Source: Limnohabitans sp. INBF002
GTDB lineage: Bacteria > Pseudomonadota > Gammaproteobacteria > Burkholderiales > Burkholderiaceae_C
NCBI RefSeq assembly: GCF_027924905.1
Contig: NZ_AP027055.1
Span: 806,001-870,000, forward strand
Reading direction: 5' to 3'
DNA length: 64,000 nt
The position numbers and the translations under genes are program-made. Of the stretch, positions 8,583 to 16,448 are shown piece after piece; position 1 is the first letter of the stretch; each line of letters opens with the position of its first letter. The notes below the pieces were generated by a model, which was given only the letters and a program-made list of their open reading frames with translations, made no database searches and was not told the origin of the DNA.

Positions 8583-9500
8583 ATGAGTGATTTCACAAGT
8601 AATTTTTGGTCGATCTTCGTATCGTCCATCTCCATTTTTGGCATCGTGTACTGCGCATTTTTGCTGTGGTTCTCGGCCAAAGTCAAAGTGTCAGCGCACG
8701 AAGAAGACGGCACAACTGGCCACGTCTGGGACGAGGACTTGCGTGAAATGAACAACCCCCTCCCACGTTGGTGGCTGTGGCTGTTCATCATCACCATGGT
8801 GTTTGCTGTGGTGTATTTCATTGCTTACCCAGGTTTGGGTGGCTATGCAGGTAAGTTGGCTTGGACATCGCAAGGTCAATACGAAGCTGAAGTGGCCAAG
8901 GCCAACCAAGAGCTTGAGCCTTTGTACGCTGCTTTCAACGCGCAAACACCCGAACAACTGTCGCAAGACCCTAAAGCCATGGCTGTGGGCGAGCGTTTGT
9001 TCATGAACAACTGCGCACAGTGCCACGGTTCTGACGCCCGCGGTTCAAAAGGCTTCCCCAACTTGACAGACAGCGATTGGCTGCATGGTGGTACGACTGA
9101 CAAGATCAAAGAGACCCTCACCAAAGGGCGTATTGGTCAAATGCCACCTATGGCGGCAGCTGTTGGAACACCAGACGACATTCGCAATGTGTCGCACTAT
9201 GTGTTGAGTTTGTCTGGTAGCCCACACGACTCTGTGCGTGCCGCTTTGGGTAAGTCGAAGTTCGGTGCATGTGCTGCGTGTCACGGTCCTGACGGCAAAG
9301 GTATGCAAGCCATGGGCTCGGCTAACTTGACCGACAAGATCTGGTTGCACGGCTGGGGCGAAGAAGCCATCACCGCGATGATCAACAACGGTAAGGTCAA
9401 CCAAATGCCAGCACAAGAAGGCCGTTTGACTGAATCACAAATTCACGTGTTGACCGCCTATGTTTGGGGCTTCTCGAATAAACCTGCTGTTGCGAAGTAA
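8583..9500 (+). CDS. ccoP: cytochrome c oxidase cbb3-type subunit III, di-heme
   Basis: 305 residues. Two N-terminal helices (about 8-30 and 60-80) flank the conserved EEDGTTGHVWDEDLREMNNPLPRWW segment in two parts. Two cytochrome c domains follow, with heme sites Cys144-x2-Cys147-His148 (CAQCHG) and Cys230-x2-Cys233-His234 (CAACHG). CcoP receives electrons from soluble or membrane cytochrome c. It is fourth in ccoNOQP and 31 bases after ccoQ. Confidence 0.97.
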   Translation: MSDFTSNFWSIFVSSISIFGIVYCAFLLWFSAKVKVSAHEEDGTTGHVWDEDLREMNNPLPRWWLWLFIITMVFAVVYFIAYPGLGGYAGKLAWTSQGQYEAEVAKANQELEPLYAAFNAQTPEQLSQDPKAMAVGERLFMNNCAQCHGSDARGSKGFPNLTDSDWLHGGTTDKIKETLTKGRIGQMPPMAAAVGTPDDIRNVSHYVLSLSGSPHDSVRAALGKSKFGACAACHGPDGKGMQAMGSANLTDKIWLHGWGEEAITAMINNGKVNQMPAQEGRLTESQIHVLTAYVWGFSNKPAVAK

Positions 9501-9506
9501 AACGCT

Positions 9507-10955
9507 TTGAACTCTGCTGACGACTCCAAGCAGCGCAAGACCATCCCCATCGTTCCAGAGCCTTCGGGCTCTGCGGACGAGGCGATGGTCTCGCTTTATG
9601 CTGCATCGAAAAAAATCTACCCTCGCTCTGTGGAGGGTATCTTTGCTTATTGGCGCTGGATTTTGGTGGTCCTGACGCAGCTGGTGTTTTACGGTTTGCC
9701 TTGGTTTGAGTGGGGTACACGTCAAGCGGTGCTGTTCGATTTGGCGTCGCGCAGGTTTTATATTTTTGGTTTGGTCTTGTACCCGCAAGACTTTATTTAT
9801 CTCACGGGCTTGTTGGTGATTTCAGCCTTGGCGCTGTTTTTGTTCACGGCAGTGGCGGGGCGTTTGTGGTGTGGTTATGCCTGTCCGCAAACGGTTTACA
9901 GCGAAATTTTCTTGTGGATTGAGCGCAAGGTCGAAGGCGACCGCTCCGCCCGTATGCGCTTGGACGACGCAGACTTCTCGTTGGAGAAGTTGGTTAAGAA
10001 GTGGTACAAGCACATCATCTGGATCTTCTTGTCGATCTGGACTGGCTTCACTTTTGTGGGTTACTTCACACCCATCCGTGAGCTGGCAATGGAGTTTTTC
10101 CTGACGCAGATGAGTTCATGGGAACTGTTCTGGGTGTTCTTTTATGCCTTCGCCACGTATGGCAACGCTGGGTTCATGCGCGAACAGGTGTGTAAATACA
10201 TGTGCCCTTACGCACGCTTTCAAAGCGCCATGTTTGACAACGACACGCTGATCGTCACCTATGACACTGAACGCGGCGAACCACGTGGCCCACGCTCAAA
10301 GAAAGCAGAGACGGGTGTCCTGAACTTAGGTGCTTGTGTAGATTGCACCTTGTGCGTTCAGGTGTGTCCGACAGGCATTGATATTCGCGATGGTTTGCAA
10401 TACGAATGCATTGGTTGTGGCGCGTGCGCCGATGTGTGCGATACCGTCATGGATAAGATGGGCTATGCACGTGGCTTGGTTCGCTACTCCACACAAAATG
10501 CGATGGATAACAAGTGGACGCCTCAACAAATCTGGCAACGCTTGATGCGACCTCGTATTCAGATTTACACCATGATCTTGGTGGCGGTGACGGTGGGTTT
10601 ATTTGTTTCACTCAGTTTGCGCACCCCCTTTAAGGTGGACGTTGTACGCGATCGCTCAACCTTGTCACGGATTACTGAGTTCGGCACACTGGAAAACGTG
10701 TACCGTTTGCAAATCATGAATGCGGCTGAAACTGTTCAAACGTACCATTTGTCCGTCAAAGGCTTGCCCGGCCTGAAAATCACGACTGACACAGAGGTAA
10801 TGGTTGACCCTGCACAAGCCCGTTGGGTGGTATTGCGAGCCGATATTCCTTATGGTTCTGCCGAAGGTGGGTCGCACAAAATCATGTTTGAAATTCAGGC
10901 TTCGGGTACTGATGAGTTCGTGGTCGAGAAATCTGTGTTCATCGTTCCTAGGTAA
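9507..10955 (+). CDS. ccoG: cbb3 oxidase accessory ferredoxin-like protein CcoG (FixG/RdxA)
   Basis: 482-residue membrane ferredoxin with N-terminal helices, two 4Fe-4S cysteine clusters (CVDCTLCVQVCPTG and CIGCGACADVC) and a C-terminal periplasmic Ig-like FixG domain. CcoG acts as a cupric reductase in supplying Cu(I) for cbb3 assembly. The longest start is TTG 9507, only six bases after the ccoP stop and without a clear Shine-Dalgarno. ATG 9585 region (MVSLYAASKKIYPRS) matches the family core and may be the true start. Confidence 0.93.
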   Translation: MNSADDSKQRKTIPIVPEPSGSADEAMVSLYAASKKIYPRSVEGIFAYWRWILVVLTQLVFYGLPWFEWGTRQAVLFDLASRRFYIFGLVLYPQDFIYLTGLLVISALALFLFTAVAGRLWCGYACPQTVYSEIFLWIERKVEGDRSARMRLDDADFSLEKLVKKWYKHIIWIFLSIWTGFTFVGYFTPIRELAMEFFLTQMSSWELFWVFFYAFATYGNAGFMREQVCKYMCPYARFQSAMFDNDTLIVTYDTERGEPRGPRSKKAETGVLNLGACVDCTLCVQVCPTGIDIRDGLQYECIGCGACADVCDTVMDKMGYARGLVRYSTQNAMDNKWTPQQIWQRLMRPRIQIYTMILVAVTVGLFVSLSLRTPFKVDVVRDRSTLSRITEFGTLENVYRLQIMNAAETVQTYHLSVKGLPGLKITTDTEVMVDPAQARWVVLRADIPYGSAEGGSHKIMFEIQASGTDEFVVEKSVFIVPR

Positions 10956-10961
10956 TGCATC

Positions 10962-11252
10962 ATGAAACAAGACACACCTGATACCAAACCTTGGTGGCAA
11001 TACGGCCATGTATGGCTCATCATTGCGGGGCCTGCTGCGGTGGTCGTGGCTGGCTTCATCACCTTGGCGATTGCGATTCGCGTCCCTGATCCCGTGGTGG
11101 CCGACGACTATTACCGCCGAGGTTTAGACATCAACAAAACCTTGGCAGCAGAAAAAGACATGCAGTTGGCGCCCGCCATGCAGGCGCGCAACCATGTGGT
11201 GACTCCCAAAGCTGAATCAGCCAAGCCAGACACCCCCGCGAAAACCCCATAA
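10962..11252 (+). CDS. ccoH: FixH/CcoH family protein
   Basis: 96-residue protein with one N-terminal helix (PWWQYGHVWLIIAGPAAVVVA) followed by ADDYYRRGLDIN, the FixH signature. CcoH is a structural/assembly factor of cbb3 oxidase. It is six bases after ccoG. The C-terminal tail (AESAKPDTPAKTP) is low complexity. Confidence 0.88.
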   Translation: MKQDTPDTKPWWQYGHVWLIIAGPAAVVVAGFITLAIAIRVPDPVVADDYYRRGLDINKTLAAEKDMQLAPAMQARNHVVTPKAESAKPDTPAKTP

Positions 11253-11306
11253 CTTTTTGGCGCATTCAGCCCTAAACTGAATTAGTTCCTTCTCAGGAGA
11301 ATCAGA

Positions 11307-11615
11307 ATGTTGGCTCAGCGAATGATGTGGATTGCATGGCCCGCCTTTTTAGTGGCGGGTGTTTTGGAAATGCTGGTGTTTGCATTTGTGGATCCGCAAG
11401 ACATGCAATGGTTTGGTCAGCCCATCGAGCTTTCACGACAAGGTGTGTACACCTTGTCGTTTTTTGTTTTTTGGGCCATCACAGCGGCATCAAGTGCTTT
11501 GACAACCTTGCTCTCGGTGTCGCCATTTGAGGTGAACCGTTGCCCCTTGGTGCCCACGGAGCGGCCAGATGGTTGCCCTAAGCAAGAGGTGTGCTGCGAA
11601 CCTGTGGCGGTTTAA
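11307..11615 (+). CDS. small two-helix membrane protein with cysteine tail, unknown function
   Basis: 102 residues with two predicted membrane helices (about 8-28 and 45-68) and a soluble tail with cysteines at CPLVPTERPDGCPKQEVCC. I recall similar small proteins at the end of cco operons in Comamonadaceae, but no function is known to me. The ribosome site AGGAGA is strong. An inverted repeat ATTCAG-N7-CTGAAT (11264-11282) lies in the gap after ccoH. The stop overlaps the stop of the convergent fnr gene by four bases (TTAA, 11612-11615). The Cys tail could bind copper or iron-sulfur (inference). Confidence 0.8.
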   Translation: MLAQRMMWIAWPAFLVAGVLEMLVFAFVDPQDMQWFGQPIELSRQGVYTLSFFVFWAITAASSALTTLLSVSPFEVNRCPLVPTERPDGCPKQEVCCEPVAV

Positions 11616-12337
11616 ACTGGCTGACAGGTTTGTGCGTTCACGATGAGTTTGAGCGCATCTGGATTGAGGATGCGCACGTGGCGCTGCTTGACCTCAACAA
11701 TGCCGTCTTCCACAAATTTAGAAAACGTGCGGCTCACGGTTTCTAGTTTGAGTCCTAAGTAGCTGCCAATCTCTTCACGCGTCATTCGCAAAACCAATTC
11801 TGATTGAGAGAAACCCCTGGCGTGCAAGCGTTGCACCAGGTTCAGCAAGAAGGCGGCTAAGCGCTCTTCGGCCCGCATGCTGCCCAGCAGCAACATCACC
11901 CCGTTTTCACGCACGATTTCACGGCTCATGATTTTGTGCACATGACGTTGCAGCGAAGTAATTTCGCGTGACAACTCTTCAATGCGATCAAACGGCATCA
12001 CACACACTTCAGCGTCTTCGAGCGCGACAGCATCACAGGTGTGGTGGTCGCTCACAATGCCATCTAGGCCAATGATTTCGCCCGCCATTTGAAAGCCCGT
12101 CACTTGATCGCGGCCATCCTCAGATGAGATGCGTGTCTTGAAGAACCCTGTGCGAATGGCGAACAGCGCGTTGAACTTGTCACCATTTCTGAAAAGGTTA
12201 TCACCGCGAGTCACTTTGCGACGCGTCGCCACCACCTCATCCACACGTTCCATTTCGCTCTCATTCAAGCCCAAAGGCATGCAGAGTTCTCGCAAATTGC
12301 AATTGGAACAGGCGACTTTGATACTGGTGGAATTCAT
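11612..12337 (-). CDS. fnr: FNR/Anr-type oxygen-sensing transcription regulator
   Basis: 241 residues of the CRP/FNR family. Cys10, Cys13, Cys19 and Cys112 reproduce the spacing of E. coli FNR Cys20, 23, 29 and 122 exactly (93 residues between the third and fourth), so an oxygen-labile 4Fe-4S cluster is expected. The recognition helix reads ETVSRTF; the E..SR triad contacts TTGAT half-sites. It therefore plausibly controls the FNR boxes at 3840, 6276 and 12359, the last of which lies in its own upstream region and suggests autoregulation. It is divergent from hemN. Confidence 0.96.
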   Translation of the reverse strand: MNSTSIKVACSNCNLRELCMPLGLNESEMERVDEVVATRRKVTRGDNLFRNGDKFNALFAIRTGFFKTRISSEDGRDQVTGFQMAGEIIGLDGIVSDHHTCDAVALEDAEVCVMPFDRIEELSREITSLQRHVHKIMSREIVRENGVMLLLGSMRAEERLAAFLLNLVQRLHARGFSQSELVLRMTREEIGSYLGLKLETVSRTFSKFVEDGIVEVKQRHVRILNPDALKLIVNAQTCQPV

Positions 12338-12358
12338 GGGTGCTGACAGTCGTTTGTG

Positions 12359-12372
12359 TTGATGCAGGTCAA
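12359..12372. promoter_or_regulatory. FNR box between fnr and hemN
   Basis: TTGATgcagGTCAA matches the FNR consensus with one mismatch. Its centre is 12365.5, which predicts a hemN start site at 12407 and a -10 at 12395-12400. TATTAT is exactly there. It lies 22 bases upstream of the fnr start codon on the other strand, so it could also repress or tune fnr. Confidence 0.9.
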
Positions 12373-12394
12373 CTTTTTAATGTGTCTACACGCC

Positions 12395-12400
12395 TATTAT
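12395..12400 (+). promoter_or_regulatory. -10 hexamer of the FNR-dependent hemN promoter
   Basis: TATTAT at -12 to -7 of the start site (12407) predicted from the FNR box. This places the upstream in-frame ATG at 12399 before the transcript starts and so decides the hemN start. Confidence 0.8.
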
Positions 12401-12425
12401 GGAGCGCAAATTTAGGTGTGAACTT

Positions 12426-13814
12426 ATGCATTCTCTTGTCCTCAATCCAGAACTTTTACGGCGCTATGACGTGGCTGGGCCGCGCTACACCTCGTATCCC
12501 ACCGCAGACCGATTTGTGGAGGCATTTGGTGAGGCTGACTACTTGCAAGCGCTAGAGCAACGCCGCGATGGTGTGGGCGCAAAAGCCTACCCCTTGTCGC
12601 TGTATGTGCACATCCCGTTTTGTGAGTCGCTGTGTTATTACTGTGCGTGTAACAAAATCATCACCAAGCACCATGAGCGTGGCGCCGAATATTTGCGTTA
12701 TCTAGAGCGCGAGGTTGATCTCAACATTGCGCACTTAGGTCAAGGCCAAGTGGTGTCGCAGCTCCACTTGGGCGGGGGGAGCCCCACATTTCTGAGTGAT
12801 GATGAATTAGCGCAACTGATGTCTATGTTGCGCCGTAATTTTCAGTTTGCGCCGGGTGGCGAATATTCGGTTGAGATTGACCCACGCACGGTCACGCGCG
12901 AACGATTGGCCGCTTTGGCCGAACAGGGCTTTAACCGTTTGAGCTTTGGCGTGCAAGACTTTGAACCCGCCGTGCAAAAGGCGGTGCACCGAATCCAGCC
13001 CGCAGAGCAAGTGTTTGATTTGGTGGCGGCCTCGCGCGAGTTGGGGTTTGAGTCGGTCAACGTGGATTTGATTTATGGCCTGCCCATGCAAACGCCTGAG
13101 ACCTTTGAGCGCACGCTGGGCCTGGTGGTCAAGCTTCGTCCAGACCGCATCGCGTTGTATGCCTACGCCCATTTGCCCGAGCGCTTCAAACCGCAACGCC
13201 GCATCCATACCCAAGATTTGCCACCTGCGGCCTCTAAGCTGGTGATGCTCTCCAGCGCCATGCGTGTGCTGATGGACGCGGGCTATGTGTATGTGGGCAT
13301 GGATCACTTCGCATTGCCCACTGACGCGCTGGCGGTGGCCAAGCGCCAAGGCCGTTTACACCGCAACTTTCAGGGCTACAGCACGCAGCCTGATTGCGAC
13401 TTGATTGCCTTGGGCGTCTCTTCCATTGGCCGTGTGGGGCCGACCTTCAGTCAAAACGTGAAAACATTGGACGAGTACTACGACTTGCTCAACCAAGGCC
13501 GCTTGCCCGTTGCGCGTGGCATGGCTCTGACGCGTGATGACTTGGTGCGCCGCACAGTCATCATGGCGCTGATGTGCCAAGGCAGTGTGCTGTTTGAATC
13601 GGTGGAGTTGTCGCATTTGGTGGACTTCAAGCAGTATTTCGCCCCAGAGATCAAAGCGTTAGAGGCAATGCAAGAACAAGGGTTGTTGACCATGGATGAC
13701 GCTGGTATTCACGTGACTGAGCTGGGTTGGTTCTTTGTGCGTGGTGTGGCCATGGTGTTTGACAAATACCTGCAAGCCGACAAGAACCGCGCAAGGTTCT
13801 CTAAAATCATCTGA
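12426..13814 (+). CDS. hemN: oxygen-independent coproporphyrinogen III oxidase
   Basis: 462-residue radical SAM enzyme that decarboxylates coproporphyrinogen III to protoporphyrinogen IX without oxygen. The 4Fe-4S/SAM motif is Cys66-x3-Cys70-x2-Cys73 (CESLCYYCAC), after RRYDVAGPRYTSYPTADRF, the HemN N-terminal signature. GGGSPTFL and the C-terminal HemN domain are present. I chose ATG 12426 (MHSLVLNPELLRRYD) over ATG 12399, because the predicted start site is 12407. FNR control fits heme supply for cbb3 in low oxygen. The next gene overlaps by TGATG. Confidence 0.96.
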   Translation: MHSLVLNPELLRRYDVAGPRYTSYPTADRFVEAFGEADYLQALEQRRDGVGAKAYPLSLYVHIPFCESLCYYCACNKIITKHHERGAEYLRYLEREVDLNIAHLGQGQVVSQLHLGGGSPTFLSDDELAQLMSMLRRNFQFAPGGEYSVEIDPRTVTRERLAALAEQGFNRLSFGVQDFEPAVQKAVHRIQPAEQVFDLVAASRELGFESVNVDLIYGLPMQTPETFERTLGLVVKLRPDRIALYAYAHLPERFKPQRRIHTQDLPPAASKLVMLSSAMRVLMDAGYVYVGMDHFALPTDALAVAKRQGRLHRNFQGYSTQPDCDLIALGVSSIGRVGPTFSQNVKTLDEYYDLLNQGRLPVARGMALTRDDLVRRTVIMALMCQGSVLFESVELSHLVDFKQYFAPEIKALEAMQEQGLLTMDDAGIHVTELGWFFVRGVAMVFDKYLQADKNRARFSKII

Positions 13815-14527
13815 TGAACACAACTTTGGCCCTCACCGCACTCCTCATGGGGCTCGCGGGTGGGCCGCACTGTTTGGCCATGTGCGGTGCGGCTTGTGCG
13901 GGCATTGGCCGCGCGGCCCAAAAGCAAACGGGCGGGCAGGGCACTTCGGCCATGCTCTTATTTCAATTGGGGCGCGTTGTGGGCTACAGCGTTTTGGGCG
14001 CATTGGCGGCCAGCACCATGCAAGGCGTGGGTTGGCTCAGCACACAGTCGGCGGTGTTTCGCCCCTTGTGGACGTTGCTGCACATCGTGGCCTTCATGGT
14101 TGGGTTGCTATTGCTTTGGCGCGGTGAACAACCGATTTGGCTCGAAGGCTTTGGTCGCCGCATTTGGCGGCGTGTGCAGACGATGACGGCGCACCTCAAA
14201 TTGCGCAATGGTGGCGCGGTGGTCCTTGGTGTTTTGTGGGCCTTGATGCCTTGCGGTCTTTTGTACGGTGCGCTTTTGGTCGCTGCACTCAGCAACAGCC
14301 CCGTTGAAGGTGCTGGTGTGATGGCACTCTTTGCATTGGGCAGCGCCGTGGTGTTGACGATTGGTCCATGGGTTTGGTTGCGCTTGCGAGGCGTACAAAC
14401 CGTAGATGGCCGCAACGGCGCATGGGGTGTGCGTTTGGCCGGGGCCGCACTCGCCGTCAGTTCAGGCTGGGCCTTGTGGATGGGCCTTGTCGAGTACCAA
14501 GCGCCGTGGTGCTTGGTGCCTCAATGA
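13814..14527 (+). CDS. SafE/UreH-like membrane protein (COG2836 type)
   Basis: 237-residue membrane protein with about six helices. It starts ALLMGLAGGPHCLAMCGAACAG, the metal-site-like motif of the sulfite exporter TauE/SafE-UreH family, and has a second half with ALMPCGLLYGAL. Members next to cco genes are suspected to help copper or heme handling for cytochrome oxidase, but the function is not established. The ATG overlaps the hemN stop (TGATG), so it belongs to the FNR-dependent hemN operon. Confidence 0.82.
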   Translation: MNTTLALTALLMGLAGGPHCLAMCGAACAGIGRAAQKQTGGQGTSAMLLFQLGRVVGYSVLGALAASTMQGVGWLSTQSAVFRPLWTLLHIVAFMVGLLLLWRGEQPIWLEGFGRRIWRRVQTMTAHLKLRNGGAVVLGVLWALMPCGLLYGALLVAALSNSPVEGAGVMALFALGSAVVLTIGPWVWLRLRGVQTVDGRNGAWGVRLAGAALAVSSGWALWMGLVEYQAPWCLVPQ

Positions 14528-15343
14528 TCAGCTTGTGATGCCTTTGTAAAACATATAAGCGGCCAGCACATAGAGCACGCTGGCAAACACGCGTTTGAGT
14601 TTTTTCACGGGCAGCATGTGTGCTGCTTTTGCGCCTAGCGGGGCTGTGAACACGCTGCAAGCCGCAATGACAGTCAAGGCCGGCACCCAAATGAAACCAA
14701 ACGCATCGTCAGGCAAACCTTGTACCGACATACCGCTGATGATGTAACCCACCACATTGGCCACGGCAATCGGAAAGCCCAAAGCTGCACTGGTGGCCAC
14801 GGCGTTATGAATGGCCACGTTGCACCACGTCATGAATGGCACGCTGATAAAGCCACCGCCAGCGCCCACCAAACCAGAGATAAAACCAATCACACCACCC
14901 GCGCCCATGAGGCCTGCGGTGGCTGGCACTTGGCGTGTGGGTGCGGGCTTCTTGTCTAAGAACATTTGCGTGGCTGAGAAGCCCACGAACAAACCAAAGA
15001 AGATGGCCAAGTAAGACCCCTTCAACAAGGCAAATACGCCCAAGCTGCCAATCATGCTGCCCAACACGATGCCGGGTGCCAAGCCTTTGACCAAATCCCA
15101 GCGCACGGCGCCACGTTTGTGGTGGGCGCGCACGCTTGAGATCGAGGTGAAGATGATGGTCGCCATCGACGTGGCAATGGCCATCTTGACGGCCAGGTCT
15201 GCGTCCACGCCACGTTGCGAAAGCATGAAGGTGATGAAAGGCACCATGATCATGCCGCCCCCAATGCCGAGCAAGCCGGCCAAAAAGCCAGTGCAAACGC
15301 CAAGCGCGGCGAGTTCAAGAATCAATTGGGGTTGGAGGTCCAT
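14528..15343 (-). CDS. TauE/SafE family sulfite/organosulfonate exporter
   Basis: 271-residue membrane protein with about eight helices and the two-fold repeat typical of COG0730 (FLAGLLGIGGGMIMVPF early, then ISGLVGAGGGFISVPFM in the second half). Family members export sulfite or sulfoacetate, but many are uncharacterised. It is tail to tail with the SafE-like gene with no gap between the stops. It lies immediately downstream of the 6S RNA gene. Confidence 0.88.
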   Translation of the reverse strand: MDLQPQLILELAALGVCTGFLAGLLGIGGGMIMVPFITFMLSQRGVDADLAVKMAIATSMATIIFTSISSVRAHHKRGAVRWDLVKGLAPGIVLGSMIGSLGVFALLKGSYLAIFFGLFVGFSATQMFLDKKPAPTRQVPATAGLMGAGGVIGFISGLVGAGGGFISVPFMTWCNVAIHNAVATSAALGFPIAVANVVGYIISGMSVQGLPDDAFGFIWVPALTVIAACSVFTAPLGAKAAHMLPVKKLKRVFASVLYVLAAYMFYKGITS

Positions 15344-15369
15344 GAGCGTGCAGGCCTTAAAAAGTAAAA

Positions 15370-15547
15370 GGTGTCTGCAAGGAGCCCCAGGGCCGTCATC
15401 CTGAACCGGGGGTTCAGGTGGGCGAGGTCAGGTCAACGTTGGGTTCATCTGACGCGAGACGATCACGCTCATCAACCGATGTTCCAAGCCCGAGCTCTAT
15501 GAGCATTGGTTCAAGGAAATATAAAGCCCCAAGGACTTGCAGACGCC
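15370..15547 (-). ncRNA. ssrS: 6S RNA
   Basis: The minus strand encodes an RNA of about 178 nt that I recognise as 6S RNA. The ends GGCGTCTGCAAG and CTTGCAGACACC form a 12-pair closing stem with one wobble. Internally it has CGGTTGATGAGCGTGATC, close to the E. coli segment GGTTGGTGAGCATGCTC, and the hairpin CCTGAACC-ccc-GGTTCAGG, matching E. coli CCTTGAACC...GGTTCAAGG. It lies directly downstream of zapA on the same strand, the conserved zapA-ssrS order. 6S RNA binds the housekeeping RNA polymerase holoenzyme in stationary phase. End points are inferred from the closing stem. Confidence 0.9.
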
Positions 15548-15550
15548 TTG

Positions 15551-15556
15551 ATTGTA
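15551..15556 (-). promoter_or_regulatory. -10 hexamer of the ssrS promoter
   Basis: TACAAT on the minus strand, 3-7 bases before the inferred 5' end of the 6S RNA. No convincing -35 is visible; the promoter overlaps the end of zapA. Confidence 0.65.
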
Positions 15557-15563
15557 GGGCGCG

Positions 15564-15869
15564 TTAGATCAATTGGTTGTCGCGTGCGAGCACCGCATCC
15601 ATGCGCTGCAGCAAATTGTGCAGGTCGGTGCTGTGTGCGCTGCCATCGCTGCTGGCTTGTGCAGCCGCCGGTCGGTCGGTCAAGTCGAAAGCCAAGTTGA
15701 GAGCCGCCAGCACGGCAATGCGGTCGCGCGCTTTGATCTTGCCTGCATCACGAATCTTGCACATGGCTTCGTCCACTTTGCCCACGGCTTCGCCCAAACG
15801 CGTTTCACCACCTTCGGGGCAACCTAGCACATAGCCTTGGCCCATGATTTGAACTTCGATTTGTTTCAC
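15564..15869 (-). CDS. zapA: cell division protein ZapA
   Basis: 101-residue protein with the N-terminal globular domain (KQIEVQIMGQGYVLGCPEGGE) and a C-terminal helix with RIAVLAALNLAFDL, typical of ZapA. ZapA dimers and tetramers cross-link FtsZ filaments at the division site. It overlaps the upstream ZapB-like gene by four bases and is followed by 6S RNA. Confidence 0.92.
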   Translation of the reverse strand: MKQIEVQIMGQGYVLGCPEGGETRLGEAVGKVDEAMCKIRDAGKIKARDRIAVLAALNLAFDLTDRPAAAQASSDGSAHSTDLHNLLQRMDAVLARDNQLI

Positions 15870-16093
15870 GCGTTGTCCTTTGTCATGGCCTCTGAGCCCT
15901 GAGGGAGGCGGTCAATCAATGCATCAATGCGGTGGCGGGCAGCGCCCAGGCGGGACTTGAGCAAATCGCGCTCGTGCGTCAGCTCTTGAACTTGGGTAGC
16001 CAGCAAAGCATTGGTGCGCTGCAGTTCTTCGTGACGCAGCAGCAAATGCTCGACGCGCTGGGCAATTTGATCGATCAGGGGTGTTTGTGACAT
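15866..16093 (-). CDS. ZapB-like short coiled-coil protein (TIGR02449 type)
   Basis: 75-residue, almost wholly helical protein: QIAQRVEHLLLRHEELQR and then LATQVQELTHERDLLKSRL give heptad-like hydrophobic spacing over residues ~8-60. The gene is paired with zapA in many Beta/Gammaproteobacteria and is thought to help ZapA link FtsZ to the chromosome terminus. I chose ATG 16093 (MSQTPLIDQ); a GTG start nine bases upstream adds MWA. Confidence 0.82.
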   Translation of the reverse strand: MSQTPLIDQIAQRVEHLLLRHEELQRTNALLATQVQELTHERDLLKSRLGAARHRIDALIDRLPQGSEAMTKDNA

Positions 16094-16130
16094 GGCCCAC
16101 ACATTTTAAGGTGGCTGCAAGGTTAATCGT

Positions 16131-16136
16131 TAAAAT
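16131..16136 (+). promoter_or_regulatory. candidate -10 of the cobalamin operon
   Basis: TAAAAT just upstream of the riboswitch would give a start near 16143. No good -35 is visible. The 355-base stretch 16094-16448 contains only this promoter, the riboswitch and the btuB leader. Confidence 0.5.
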
Positions 16137-16144
16137 TGTCAATG

Positions 16145-16356
16145 TTGGTGCTCGAGGTGTGGTTCACATGCCTCAGTTCAACGGGAAGCAGGAGGGTTGC
16201 GTCGACCAGCTCGACAACACCTAACCTGCGCTGCCCCCGCAACGGTCAAGCGGACGAGCCCTTTGGCTCCGCTTCTGTCACACAAGCCACTGAGCGCCTT
16301 GAACAAGCGCTTGGGAAGGCGACAGAGGTAGTCTCCGCCAGCCCGGATACCGGCCA
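16145..16356 (+). promoter_or_regulatory. cobalamin riboswitch
   Basis: The stretch has the conserved core CGCAACGG (16238-16245) and the B12 box AGCCCGGATACCGGCC (16340-16355), with the arms between them expected of an adenosylcobalamin riboswitch. It stands about 90 bases before btuB and should lower expression of the whole uptake and assembly operon when cobalamin is plentiful. No Shine-Dalgarno stands at the usual distance from the btuB ATG; a purine-rich GGGGAAGG lies about 35 bases upstream, so the expression platform is unclear. Confidence 0.93.
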
Positions 16357-16448
16357 ACAAGGTGGCAGTGCGCCTAAAAACGCGCTGCTAAATCGCTCAA
16401 GCACTGTCGGGGAAGGCGGTGAGGGCACACAAAGTTGGTATTTAAATC

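Noticed and set aside
11264..11282. ATTCAG-N7-CTGAAT as a terminator after ccoH
   Set aside because: The stem is only six pairs and no T-run follows; noted only in the evidence for the next gene.
12399..12425. Upstream ATG for hemN
   Set aside because: The FNR box plus -10 place the transcript start at about 12407, downstream of this codon.
15506..15700. Plus-strand open frame over the zapA-ssrS junction
   Set aside because: Overlaps 6S RNA and antisense zapA; Cys/Arg-rich translation without motif.
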